Assembly: GCA_028711405.1 (NCBI GenBank)
Contig: JAQTSH010000135.1
Coordinates: forward strand, 1 to 5,234
Direction of reading: 5' to 3'
Length of the DNA: 5,234 nt
Origin: Methanoregula sp.
GTDB taxonomy: Archaea > Halobacteriota > Methanomicrobia > Methanomicrobiales > Methanospirillaceae
Every line of letters starts with the position of its first letter. Position 1 is the first letter of the stretch. Under the pieces are notes generated by a model. That model ran no database searches, had not been told where the DNA came from, and worked only from the letters and a program-made list of their open reading frames with translations. This document shows, piece after piece, positions 1 to 3,785 of the stretch. Both the position numbers and the translations under genes were made by a program.

Positions 1-398
1 TACCGGCAATCATGCAGGGCAAACCAATGGCAGAGTGTTACGCTGCGGCGACACGGGTACTGGAAAAGGTTGGTCTCGCAAAGCGGCTGGACCACCTCGT
101 CTTCGAACTCTCCGGTGGCGAACAGCAACGGGTCTCGATCGCCCGGGCGCTCGTCAACACACCGTCGATTGTCTTTGCGGATGAACCCTGTGCGAATCTC
201 GACACGGAGAACTCACGTACCGTGCTCGAACTGTTCCAGACCGTGAACCGCGAGCTTAAACAGACAATCGTGATGGTCTCGCACGAGCCGTGGCATATGG
301 AGTACTTCGACCGGATTATCTTCATCCGGGATGGGTTGTTGGACGAGGACCGTATACAGCGTGAGGGCGGTATAAACGTACCGCGTACGCAGGAATGA
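1..398 (+). CDS. ABC transporter ATPase, LolD/MacB type (5' end outside window)
   Basis: This is the C-terminal part of an ATP-binding cassette protein; the Walker A half lies upstream of the window. The frame is open from base 3, so the Met at 12 is internal. Visible in order are the ABC signature LSGGEQQRVSIARAL, Walker B with catalytic Glu (SIVFADEP), a D-loop that reads CANLD where this family usually has TGNLD, and the switch histidine in MVSHE. Closeness of the signature, Walker B and D-loop places it in the LolD/MacB/FtsE-like class, which works with a FtsX/MacB-type permease in the membrane, for lipoprotein or small-molecule export or mechanotransmission. The permease is not in the window, so the substrate is unknown. 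Its stop overlaps the start of the response regulator gene (ATGA), so the two are probably cotranscribed and translationally coupled. The family call is firm; the role is not. Confidence 0.93.
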   Translation, partial: PAIMQGKPMAECYAAATRVLEKVGLAKRLDHLVFELSGGEQQRVSIARALVNTPSIVFADEPCANLDTENSRTVLELFQTVNRELKQTIVMVSHEPWHMEYFDRIIFIRDGLLDEDRIQREGGINVPRTQE

Positions 399-820
399 TC
401 TCAGCGGCATATGTAGATGATGATTCCTATGTGGCGAGGATTGTATCCCGGTTGTGCGAACGTTGTGGCGGAGTTACCGTACATCCGCTCTTTTCTGCGA
501 AAGACGCGGTGAGCTGGATTACGTGTCATCCTGTCGATGTGATCGTATCTGACTACACCCTGCCGGGAATGAATGGTATCGAACTTTTTAAAACCCTGAG
601 AGTGTGGGGGATCAAGGTACCGTTTATCATTTTTTCCGGTGTCGGGATTGACGAGATAATGCAGGAATCGACCAAAGCAGGCGTTGATATCTTCGGATAT
701 TGTTCAAAAAACGATAATTTCCGGAGACAAATCCCGAATCTTGTGGAAATGATCGCGAAGGCTGCTGCCTGTTCATGTGACAACTCAGAATGCCACCAAT
801 GCATCCGGGATAACGAATGA
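395..820 (+). CDS. Single-domain response regulator with Cys-rich tail
   Basis: A 141-residue receiver (REC) protein. The acidic pocket is D8-D10 (YVDDDSYV), the phospho-acceptor is D53 in VIVSDYTLPGMNG, the switch Ser/Thr position is S81 (IIFSG) and the conserved Lys is K105 (YCSKND). All the catalytic positions of a receiver are therefore present. No DNA-binding or enzymatic output domain follows. Instead there is a short helix and a tail with C126, C128, C133 and C136 (CxCx4CxxC), which could bind a metal, an inference from spacing only. Single-domain regulators usually act by protein-protein contact or in phosphorelays. The start ATG overlaps the stop of the ABC ATPase gene by four bases, which fixes the start and suggests coupled expression. 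The partner histidine kinase is not visible. REC assignment is firm; its link to the transporter is inferred from the overlap. Confidence 0.9.
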   Translation: MISAAYVDDDSYVARIVSRLCERCGGVTVHPLFSAKDAVSWITCHPVDVIVSDYTLPGMNGIELFKTLRVWGIKVPFIIFSGVGIDEIMQESTKAGVDIFGYCSKNDNFRRQIPNLVEMIAKAAACSCDNSECHQCIRDNE

Positions 821-984
821 ATGCTGTGAGATATCCGGAACGTCAGACCCGGGAAAACCTGTACATCATCGAATCAGCTTTGGCGGGGAAGGGGGACTGT
901 CTTCTTAAACCCTCTCGGCAGAAAACCCGCCAGGCACGCTTTAGCGTTCAACGACCGCACCACGGGTTTTTGCGGACGGGATGA
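817..984 (+). CDS. Possible 55-residue ORF coupled to the response regulator
   Basis: An ATG at 817 overlaps the response regulator stop codon (ATGA), the same arrangement as at the previous junction. The frame is open for 55 codons to a TGA at 982. The start of the product reads MNAVRYPERQTRENLYIIES; the rest is basic (Arg, Lys, His rich) with one Cys. I do not recognise it. The last two thirds are embedded in the inverted-repeat element at 855-1002, so the reading frame may be accidental, or it may be the 5' end of a third operon gene interrupted by that element. The overlap is the only positive evidence. Confidence 0.28.
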   Translation: MNAVRYPERQTRENLYIIESALAGKGDCLLKPSRQKTRQARFSVQRPHHGFLRTG

Positions 985-1002
985 TTCCCCCTGTACAGGT
1001 TT
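855..1002. repeat. Structured element with 11-bp terminal inverted repeats
   Basis: The perfect terminal inverted repeats are AAACCTGTACA at 855-865 and TGTACAGGTTT at 992-1002. Pairing continues with TCATC (866-870) against GATGA (980-984), leaving TTCCCCC (985-991) as a bulge. Inside are three further stems. TGGCGGG (881-887) pairs with CCCGCCA (926-932). ACGC (936-939) pairs with GCGT (944-947) around a TTTA loop. CCGCA (955-959) pairs with TGCGG (971-975). GGGGG at 891-895 could pair with the bulged CCCCC at 987-991 as a pseudoknot. A closing stem around a multi-stem junction suits a structured RNA; the terminal repeats would also suit a MITE-like insertion. No convincing target-site duplication or T-run terminator flanks it. 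It matches no riboswitch or housekeeping RNA that I can recognise. Confidence 0.55.
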
Positions 1003-1090
1003 ACGGGGGCGAAATTTATGTGATATCAGGCAACCTTGCGCGTTCTATGCCCGGTAGCCGGAGAGTATTTTGTTGGGCTATACAGAGGGT

Positions 1091-1210
1091 ATGAACCAAT
1101 CACCTGGAAAAAGAACCTCCGCATGGCAGGACAAGCGCCTAAAGAAAAATCCAGCCATGCTAAACTGTCCAAAAAACCAAAAGGGAAGAAGAGAAAAAGA
1201 GTGTTCATAA
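1091..1210 (+). CDS. Possible small Lys/Cys-rich protein
   Basis: A 39-codon ORF starting ATG at 1091 and ending TAA at 1208-1210. The product is strongly basic, with a core reading WQDKRLKKNPAMLNCPKN and a second Cys near the C-terminus, giving a CP...EC pair about 12 residues apart. The frame is open back to 1058, so a TTG at 1070 preceded by GGAGAG (1060-1065) is an alternative start. No good ribosome binding site precedes the ATG. A second + frame over the same bases gives a Lys-rich product of lower complexity. I do not recognise a family. The mixed composition, with Trp, Asn-Pro and Cys-Pro, makes this the better of the two frames. Confidence 0.3.
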   Translation: MNQSPGKRTSAWQDKRLKKNPAMLNCPKNQKGRREKECS

Positions 1211-1252
1211 CGGGGTAGCCACAGGAACCCTTGGATTCGAGATATCCATGCA

Positions 1253-1261
1253 GGATATACT
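1253..1261 (+). promoter_or_regulatory. Weak TATA-like box before the UPF0248 gene
   Basis: GGATATACT lies about 45 bases before the ATG at 1302, which would give a leader of roughly 20 bases. It overlaps one arm of the inverted repeat ATATCC-N5-GGATAT (1242-1258), so a regulator could bind here. The match to an archaeal TATA box is only partial. Confidence 0.3.
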
Positions 1262-1301
1262 GCCATGAGCGGCAATACACCCTTCATGTATGTGATGGAC
1301 T

Positions 1302-1595
1302 ATGTTGACCAGCCATAAACTCCTGCAGCAGTACTGGCACGATGACCGCTACGAAATCGGGAACGTTCAGGTCTGGTATATTGACCGGGGCGCTCCCAAT
1401 GACCGGTCCAACGTTAGCGGCTCTGACATCAGCCTGGAACCATACTACATGAGCATCCGGACAATCGATGGCGATAAACCCGTACCGTATCACCGGATCC
1501 TGCTCATCACCTATGAGGGGAAGGTAAAATTCGAGAACCAGAAGGTCCGGGGACTGGCAAACCAGCTCATGGAAGAGAGCCACCTCATGAGATAG
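1302..1595 (+). CDS. UPF0248 / MJ1316-domain protein (DUF504)
   Basis: A 97-residue protein of the DUF504/UPF0248 family, whose domain (MJ1316) is proposed to recognise cyclic-phosphate RNA ends. The family pattern is visible: an N-terminal helix (HKLLQQYWHDDRY), a strand with VWYIDRGAPND, a middle region ending in the hallmark IPxHRI-like segment VPYHRILLI, and the closing strand with the KVKFEN motif (usually a W/F-E/D-R/N end). The length is slightly above the 75-90 residues typical of archaeal members because of a longer insert between residues 30 and 60. The start is fixed because an in-frame TGA (1293-1295) lies just upstream of the ATG at 1302. The ribosome binding site is weak (GTGATGG). 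The next gene on this strand starts 72 bases downstream with its own promoter, so an operon is not required. The exact substrate of this family is unsettled. Confidence 0.82.
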   Translation: MLTSHKLLQQYWHDDRYEIGNVQVWYIDRGAPNDRSNVSGSDISLEPYYMSIRTIDGDKPVPYHRILLITYEGKVKFENQKVRGLANQLMEESHLMR

Positions 1596-1634
1596 CCGAT
1601 CCGGGTTGCCGGGTGGATGGTTCTTTGCCAGACA

Positions 1635-1644
1635 ATTATAAAAG
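1635..1644 (+). promoter_or_regulatory. Archaeal TATA box of the SagB-type gene
   Basis: ATTATAAAAG is a good archaeal TATA box. Its centre lies about 27 bases before the ATG at 1668, so transcription should begin at or within a few bases of the start codon, giving a leaderless mRNA. No Shine-Dalgarno sequence precedes that ATG, as expected for leaderless initiation. Confidence 0.65.
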
Positions 1645-1667
1645 CCCTCCGGACAAAACGATGATTC

Positions 1668-2426
1668 ATGCCACCCGATGCCGGGACCGGTCGGATCTTC
1701 ATGGAGAGGACGAAGTACCGGTACCTTCCCACAACGGACCAGGAGAAGCACCTGCCCCAGCCGCCGCTTGAGCTTCCGCCCGATCCGGATAAACCGGTAT
1801 TCGACCTCCCGAAACCCGATACGATCGATGTTCCTCCCCGTGATCTCAGGACAGCCATCGAAGAACGGCACAGTGTCCGTGCGTTCGAAAAAGAACCCCT
1901 CACCATCCCGGAACTGGCATTTTTGCTCTGGTGTACCCAGGGAGTAAAAAAAGTTACCGGCACGTATGCAACCTTCCGCACGGTCCCGTCAGCTGGTGCC
2001 CGCCACGCACTCGAAACGTACCTGCTCATCAACGATGTCACGGGGCTTCTGCCGGGACTGTACCGGTATCTCGCCCTCACGCACGGTCTCCAGCAGCTCG
2101 ATTTAGACCCTACGCTGCACATCCGGATCGCAGAAGCCTGTCTCGGTCAGCAATTTATCATGCGGTGCGGTGTGGTCTTCCTCTGGGTCGCCGTTCCCTA
2201 CCGGATGACCTGGCGGTACAGTGAGCGGGGCTACCGGGAACTGCACAAGGATGCCGGGCATGTCTGCCAGAACCTGTACCTTGCGGCACCGGCAGTCGGC
2301 TGCGGGGTCTGTGCCGTTGCCGCGTACGATGATGATGCTATGCATGACATCCTTGGCATCGATGGCGTGGACCAGTTCCTGATCTATTGTGCTACGGTCG
2401 GGAAGACTGCTCTGGGAAAGCCGTAG
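1668..2426 (+). CDS. SagB/ThcOx-type FMN-dependent oxidoreductase (nitroreductase fold)
   Basis: A 252-residue single-domain protein of the SagB-type dehydrogenase branch of the nitroreductase superfamily. Family marks in order are MERTKYRYL near the N-terminus (residues 12-20), a Pro-rich linker with LPQPPLELPP (29-38), the FMN-phosphate segment ERHSVRAF (66-73), the ELAFLLWCTQGVK helix (82-94), RTVPSAGARHALETYLLI (104-121), GLYRY (130-134), and the C-terminal flavin-contacting part with HVCQNLYLAAPAVGCGVCAVAAYDD (198-222). Related enzymes oxidise thiazoline/oxazoline rings in peptide natural products, but no cyclodehydratase or precursor gene lies nearby. This one is better called a stand-alone flavin reductase or dehydrogenase of unknown substrate. 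The start at 1668 fits both the family, whose members usually have a few residues before MExTKY, and the TATA box spacing. It converges on the - strand cassette, whose terminator lies just beyond its stop. Confidence 0.88.
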   Translation: MPPDAGTGRIFMERTKYRYLPTTDQEKHLPQPPLELPPDPDKPVFDLPKPDTIDVPPRDLRTAIEERHSVRAFEKEPLTIPELAFLLWCTQGVKKVTGTYATFRTVPSAGARHALETYLLINDVTGLLPGLYRYLALTHGLQQLDLDPTLHIRIAEACLGQQFIMRCGVVFLWVAVPYRMTWRYSERGYRELHKDAGHVCQNLYLAAPAVGCGVCAVAAYDDDAMHDILGIDGVDQFLIYCATVGKTALGKP

Positions 2427-2440
2427 GTGAATTATTGTTA

Positions 2441-2470
2441 AAAAAAGCGTGAGCAGGAAAATCCCCCTGC
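2441..2470 (-). terminator. Terminator of left small-membrane-protein gene
   Basis: Read on the - strand, GCAGG (2466-2470) and CCTGC (2453-2457) form a short stem, followed six bases later by a run of seven T (plus-strand A-run, 2440-2446). An outer pair GTTAAA/TTTAAC (about 2438-2443 and 2474-2479) can extend the fold. It corresponds to the stronger hairpin after the right copy and is weakened by loss of several G:C pairs. It lies between two convergent genes. Confidence 0.5.
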
Positions 2471-2480
2471 CCCGTTTAAC

Positions 2481-2746
2481 CTGTACCTTATCACTCCATG
2501 TGATCGAGGACCCGATCCCTGATGACGAGCATCCCCGGGAGGATCACGCAGGCGAGCAGTCCTGCGCCGAGGAACGCGGTGATAAGGATTTCATTGTCCA
2601 TTTCCATCATCTTACGCGAAGGCTGTGACCGTGTCTGCCCGGGTGTCGACCTTTGCGGGGATCTCGTCGTCCGGGTAGGACGTAATGCTCATCCGGTCGT
2701 GGGTGAAGTTCACGTAGTATATCTCGCCGTTTCTGTCATGGCACCG
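2481..2746 (-). repeat. Left copy of duplicated cassette
   Basis: Homologous to 3338-3583. The part 2481-2648 aligns without gaps to 3338-3505 (offset 857) with about nine mismatches counted by eye. It covers the small membrane gene and the 3' end of the gene before it. Beyond it, similarity drops, this copy has 21 bases that the other lacks, and recognisable homology stops near 2746, a few bases from the hicA stop codon. Confidence 0.9.
2491..2601 (-). CDS. Small single-span membrane protein, left copy
   Basis: A 36-residue hydrophobic protein from the ATG at 2601: MDNE, then a transmembrane stretch beginning ILITAFLGAGLLACVILPG (residues 5-23), then MLVIRDRVLDHME. In-frame ATGs at 2607 and 2610 are alternatives; the one at 2610 directly follows the stop codon of the preceding ORF (TAAGATG). 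It differs from the right copy by Glu4 for Lys, Cys18 for Tyr, Arg28 for Trp, and loss of the final Trp by TGG to TGA. The ribosome binding site AAGGTGATG of the other copy is AAGATGATG here, weaker. Size and topology resemble accessory subunits of membrane complexes, but I do not recognise a family. Mostly replacement differences and the weaker signal suggest this copy may be decaying. Confidence 0.6.
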   Translation of the reverse strand: MDNEILITAFLGAGLLACVILPGMLVIRDRVLDHME

Positions 2747-2794
2747 GTCCAGGAGTAATTTAATGTCCCTGGTATTTTTCATACGCTTCTGCAA
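2612..2794 (-). CDS. Truncated copy of the soluble cassette gene, overlapping hicA
   Basis: The ORF reads to a TAA at 2612-2614, one base before the membrane gene. Its C-terminal part (RCHDRNGEIYYVNFTHDR onward, ending RADTVTAFA) matches the right-copy pseudogene. Its first 14 or so codons are hicA and junction sequence read in another frame: the start would be TTG at 2794 or ATG at 2782, both inside hicA and with no ribosome binding site. The gene thus appears to have lost its original 5' half at the hicA junction. It could still be made as a 56-60 residue protein by coupling to hicA, or be a remnant. The intact family member would have about 80 residues judging from the right copy. No known function is recognised. 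Confidence 0.4.
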   Translation of the reverse strand: MQKRMKNTRDIKLLLDRCHDRNGEIYYVNFTHDRMSITSYPDDEIPAKVDTRADTVTAFA

Positions 2795-2999
2795 AATCTT
2801 CGAGCGTCATTTCAAGATCTTCCCTGATAATCTTTCGCAGCAGCCCTTTTGGAACGTCTTCTCCATGGTGAACCGGCACGGTGGTATATCTGCCATCATC
2901 GGACTTCATCCGTACATGAGATCCTCTCTGACGGATGACAGTAAAACCAATTGTCTCAAGAAAAGCAATGAGGTCTTTTCCCTTCATGACCGGGAGCAT
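2760..2999 (-). CDS. hicA: HicA-type mRNA interferase toxin
   Basis: A 79-residue protein (75 if started at the second Met, MKGKDLIAFLETIGF, which is the usual family start). HicA toxins have a double-stranded-RNA-binding fold and cleave mRNA independently or semi-independently of the ribosome. The family pattern is complete: KGKDLIAFLETIGFTVIRQRGSH with the catalytic His (H28), then RMKSDDGRYTTVPVHHG, DVPKGLLRKIIRE, and a C-terminal helix. The first ATG overlaps the hicB stop by one base (TAATG), so it is translationally coupled to the antitoxin. Nothing suggests inactivation. The stop codon touches the left cassette copy, and the last 35 bases overlap another ORF. The region looks more AT-rich than the thiamine genes by eye, in keeping with a mobile toxin-antitoxin module. 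Confidence 0.93.
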   Translation of the reverse strand: MLPVMKGKDLIAFLETIGFTVIRQRGSHVRMKSDDGRYTTVPVHHGEDVPKGLLRKIIREDLEMTLEDFAEAYEKYQGH

Positions 3000-3241
3000 T
3001 ACGCACCCTGGATGATCTCAACCTCGCGGAATCCTACAAAAGTATTGAGATGTTCCGGTTTCGAATCCTCCATGCACAACTCGATCACTTCTTTGATGCG
3101 TACGAGCGCCTCATCAATGGTTTTACCAAAGGTGTGGCAACCTTTGAACTGGGGGCAGGATACGATGAAGATCCCATCTTCATCGGTTTCGATAATGATG
3201 GGAACATGGATCGATTTCATATACACATCATCGATATCCAT
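2999..3241 (-). CDS. hicB: HicB-type antitoxin
   Basis: An 80-residue HicB antitoxin with the partial RNase H-like fold: VPIIIETDEDGIFIVSCPQF, KGCHTFGKTIDEALVRIKEVIELCME. No HTH or ribbon-helix-helix domain follows; the last 20 residues (KPEHLNTFVGFREVEI) are too short, so DNA binding, if any, would need another mode. It should bind and block HicA. The order is hicB then hicA, the reverse of the classical Escherichia coli arrangement but common among archaeal loci. The start could be ATG at 3241 or the Met at codon 8 (3220), which matches the usual family N-terminus better; neither has a clear ribosome binding site. An imperfect inverted repeat spans this start region. The promoter is probably the TATA box at 3284-3295. 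Confidence 0.92.
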   Translation of the reverse strand: MDIDDVYMKSIHVPIIIETDEDGIFIVSCPQFKGCHTFGKTIDEALVRIKEVIELCMEDSKPEHLNTFVGFREVEIIQGA

Positions 3242-3242
3242 G
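3205..3242 (-). promoter_or_regulatory. Imperfect inverted repeat over the hicB start
   Basis: CATGGATCGAT (3205-3215) and ATCGATATCCATG (3230-3242) are complementary except for two extra bases (AT), with a 14-base spacer. The upstream arm contains the first hicB ATG and the spacer contains the second (codon 8). It could be an operator for autoregulation, or an mRNA hairpin controlling which start is used. The repeat is seen directly; the function is inferred. Confidence 0.4.
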
Positions 3243-3283
3243 CTTTAATTCTTTATTGCATAAAACAGTTCAAATCCGGCTAT

Positions 3284-3295
3284 TATTTTTATAAA
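3284..3295 (-). promoter_or_regulatory. TATA box of hicBA
   Basis: On the - strand this reads TTTATAAAAATA, a near-ideal archaeal TATA box, about 45-50 bases before the hicB ATG at 3241. Transcription would start near 3260-3265, leaving a leader of about 20 bases, or 40 if codon 8 is used. It overlaps the T-rich tail of the terminator of the gene upstream. Confidence 0.55.
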
Positions 3296-3322
3296 AAAGT
3301 GGCAGGGGATTACTCCCCTGCC
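3291..3322 (-). terminator. Hairpin terminator of right small-membrane-protein gene
   Basis: GGCAGGGGA (3301-3309) and TCCCCTGCC (3314-3322) form a perfect 9-bp stem with a TTAC loop. On the - strand the stem is followed by ACTTTTTTAT, a T-run. It lies about 22 bases after the stop of the membrane gene and just before the hicBA promoter. Confidence 0.7.
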
Positions 3323-3337
3323 CTGTTTGTTCTCATT

Positions 3338-3583
3338 CTGTACCTTACCACTCCATGTGATCGAGGACCCGATCCCAGATGACGAGCATCCCCGGGAGGA
3401 TCACGTAAGCGAGCAGTCCTGCGCCGAGGAACGCGGTGATGAGGATTTTATTGTCCATTTTCATCACCTTACGCGAGGGCTGTGACCGTGTCTGCCCGGG
3501 TGTCGTCCGGGTAGGACGAGACGCTCTAACCGGTCGCGGACGAAATTCACGGAGTAAATCCCGCCGTTCGGGTCGCGGCACCG
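3338..3583 (-). repeat. Right copy of duplicated cassette
   Basis: Partner of 2481-2746. The block 3338-3505 is the near-identical part. The terminators just beyond it (3301-3322 and 2453-2470) are also recognisably related, so the duplicated unit is gene remnant, membrane gene and terminator. In this copy the homologous frame continues further upstream, to 3706, with no hicBA insertion. Confidence 0.9.
3345..3458 (-). CDS. Small single-span membrane protein, right copy
   Basis: A 37-residue protein: MDNK, a transmembrane stretch beginning ILITAFLGAGLLAYVILPG (residues 5-23) and ending near Trp28, then a charged tail DRVLDHMEW. The chosen start at 3458 has a textbook archaeal ribosome binding site, AGGTGA, five bases upstream; an in-frame ATG two codons earlier (3464) overlaps that site and is less likely. 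The longer reading back to a GTG at 3581 is rejected because it crosses the frameshifted remnant of the gene before it. A strong hairpin terminator follows. The function is unknown. The better ribosome binding site, terminator and intact C-terminus make this the more likely functional copy. Confidence 0.65.
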   Translation of the reverse strand: MDNKILITAFLGAGLLAYVILPGMLVIWDRVLDHMEW

Positions 3584-3706
3584 TAGTGTCGCGGAGAACC
3601 CGTCAAGCTCCGGTCATGGATGATGGTACCGGTATGTGCAGTCGCCAGCGGGTCGCTTGCCCATGATGACGGCAACCGCTGGAGCGAGTGGTGAGGGCTC
3701 GGGCAT
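3469..3706 (-). pseudogene. Remnant of the soluble cassette gene, right copy
   Basis: Read on the - strand from the ATG at 3706, the frame gives about 30 codons (MPEPSPLAPAVAVIMGKRPA... ending CTYRYHHP), then an in-frame TGA at 3614-3616. It continues as PELDGFSATLRCRDPNGG and IYSVNFVRDRL, which matches the left-copy ORF. A +1 frameshift then falls between 3530 and 3514, after which the homologous frame resumes as SYPDDTRADTVTALA and stops at TAA (3469-3471). Relative to the left copy it also lacks 21 bases (seven codons) bounded by repeated CGAC, in frame. With both a stop and a frameshift it cannot give the full product. The N-terminal third is inferred from frame continuity only, since the left copy lacks it. 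Confidence 0.55.
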
Positions 3707-3739
3707 ATGGGGAGTAAGGAGGCAGCGTGCAGGTGGCGG

Positions 3740-3775
3740 AAAAGATCCCGGATCAGGGTTCACATCCCTGCCGGG
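3740..3775 (-). terminator. Hairpin terminator after thi4
   Basis: CCCGG-AT-CAGGG (3747-3758) pairs with CCCTG-CCGGG (3766-3775) around the loop TTCACAT, a 10-bp G:C-rich stem with a two-base bulge. On the - strand it is followed by ATCTTTTCC. It begins 10 bases after the thi4 stop codon. Confidence 0.6.
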
Positions 3776-3785
3776 GGAAAATACC

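Larger units (their letters stand above)
1003..1301. other. Gene-poor intergenic stretch
   Basis: Nearly 300 bases lie between the structured element and the UPF0248 gene. The 1091-1207 part is purine-rich (many AAA and AAG triplets) and open in two + frames; only the frame listed separately looks at all like a protein. The 3' end holds a small inverted repeat, ATATCC (1242-1247) and GGATAT (1253-1258), overlapping a weak TATA-like GGATATACT at 1253-1261. No tRNA or recognisable RNA gene is seen. Confidence 0.5.

Noticed and set aside
1036..1218. 60-residue + frame ending in a Lys-rich tail
   Set aside because: Low-complexity Lys/Arg composition from A-rich DNA, TTG start and no ribosome binding site; the overlapping frame at 1091 is somewhat better, and neither is certain.
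1284..2122. Long - strand ORFs opposite the UPF0248 and SagB genes
   Set aside because: They are antisense shadows of two genes with clear family motifs and promoters.
2740..3260. Target-site duplication or insertion-sequence ends around hicBA
   Set aside because: Only a TTTAAT-type match was found at both sides, too short and AT-rich to support a duplication; no transposase is present.
3268..3279. GTTCAAATCC, resembling a tRNA T-loop or tRNA-type attachment site
   Set aside because: The flanking bases do not pair and no tRNA body or second copy of the site is visible.
3345..3581. Longer 78-residue reading of the right membrane gene from a GTG at 3581
   Set aside because: The extra N-terminus is an alternative frame of the pseudogene, and the left copy conserves a different frame there; AGGTGA supports the start at 3458.
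3754..3770. tRNA T-arm-like stem CAGGG/CCCTG with a 7-base loop TTCACAT
   Set aside because: The loop lacks the conserved A58, and no acceptor, D or anticodon arm can be built around it; it fits better as the thi4 terminator hairpin.
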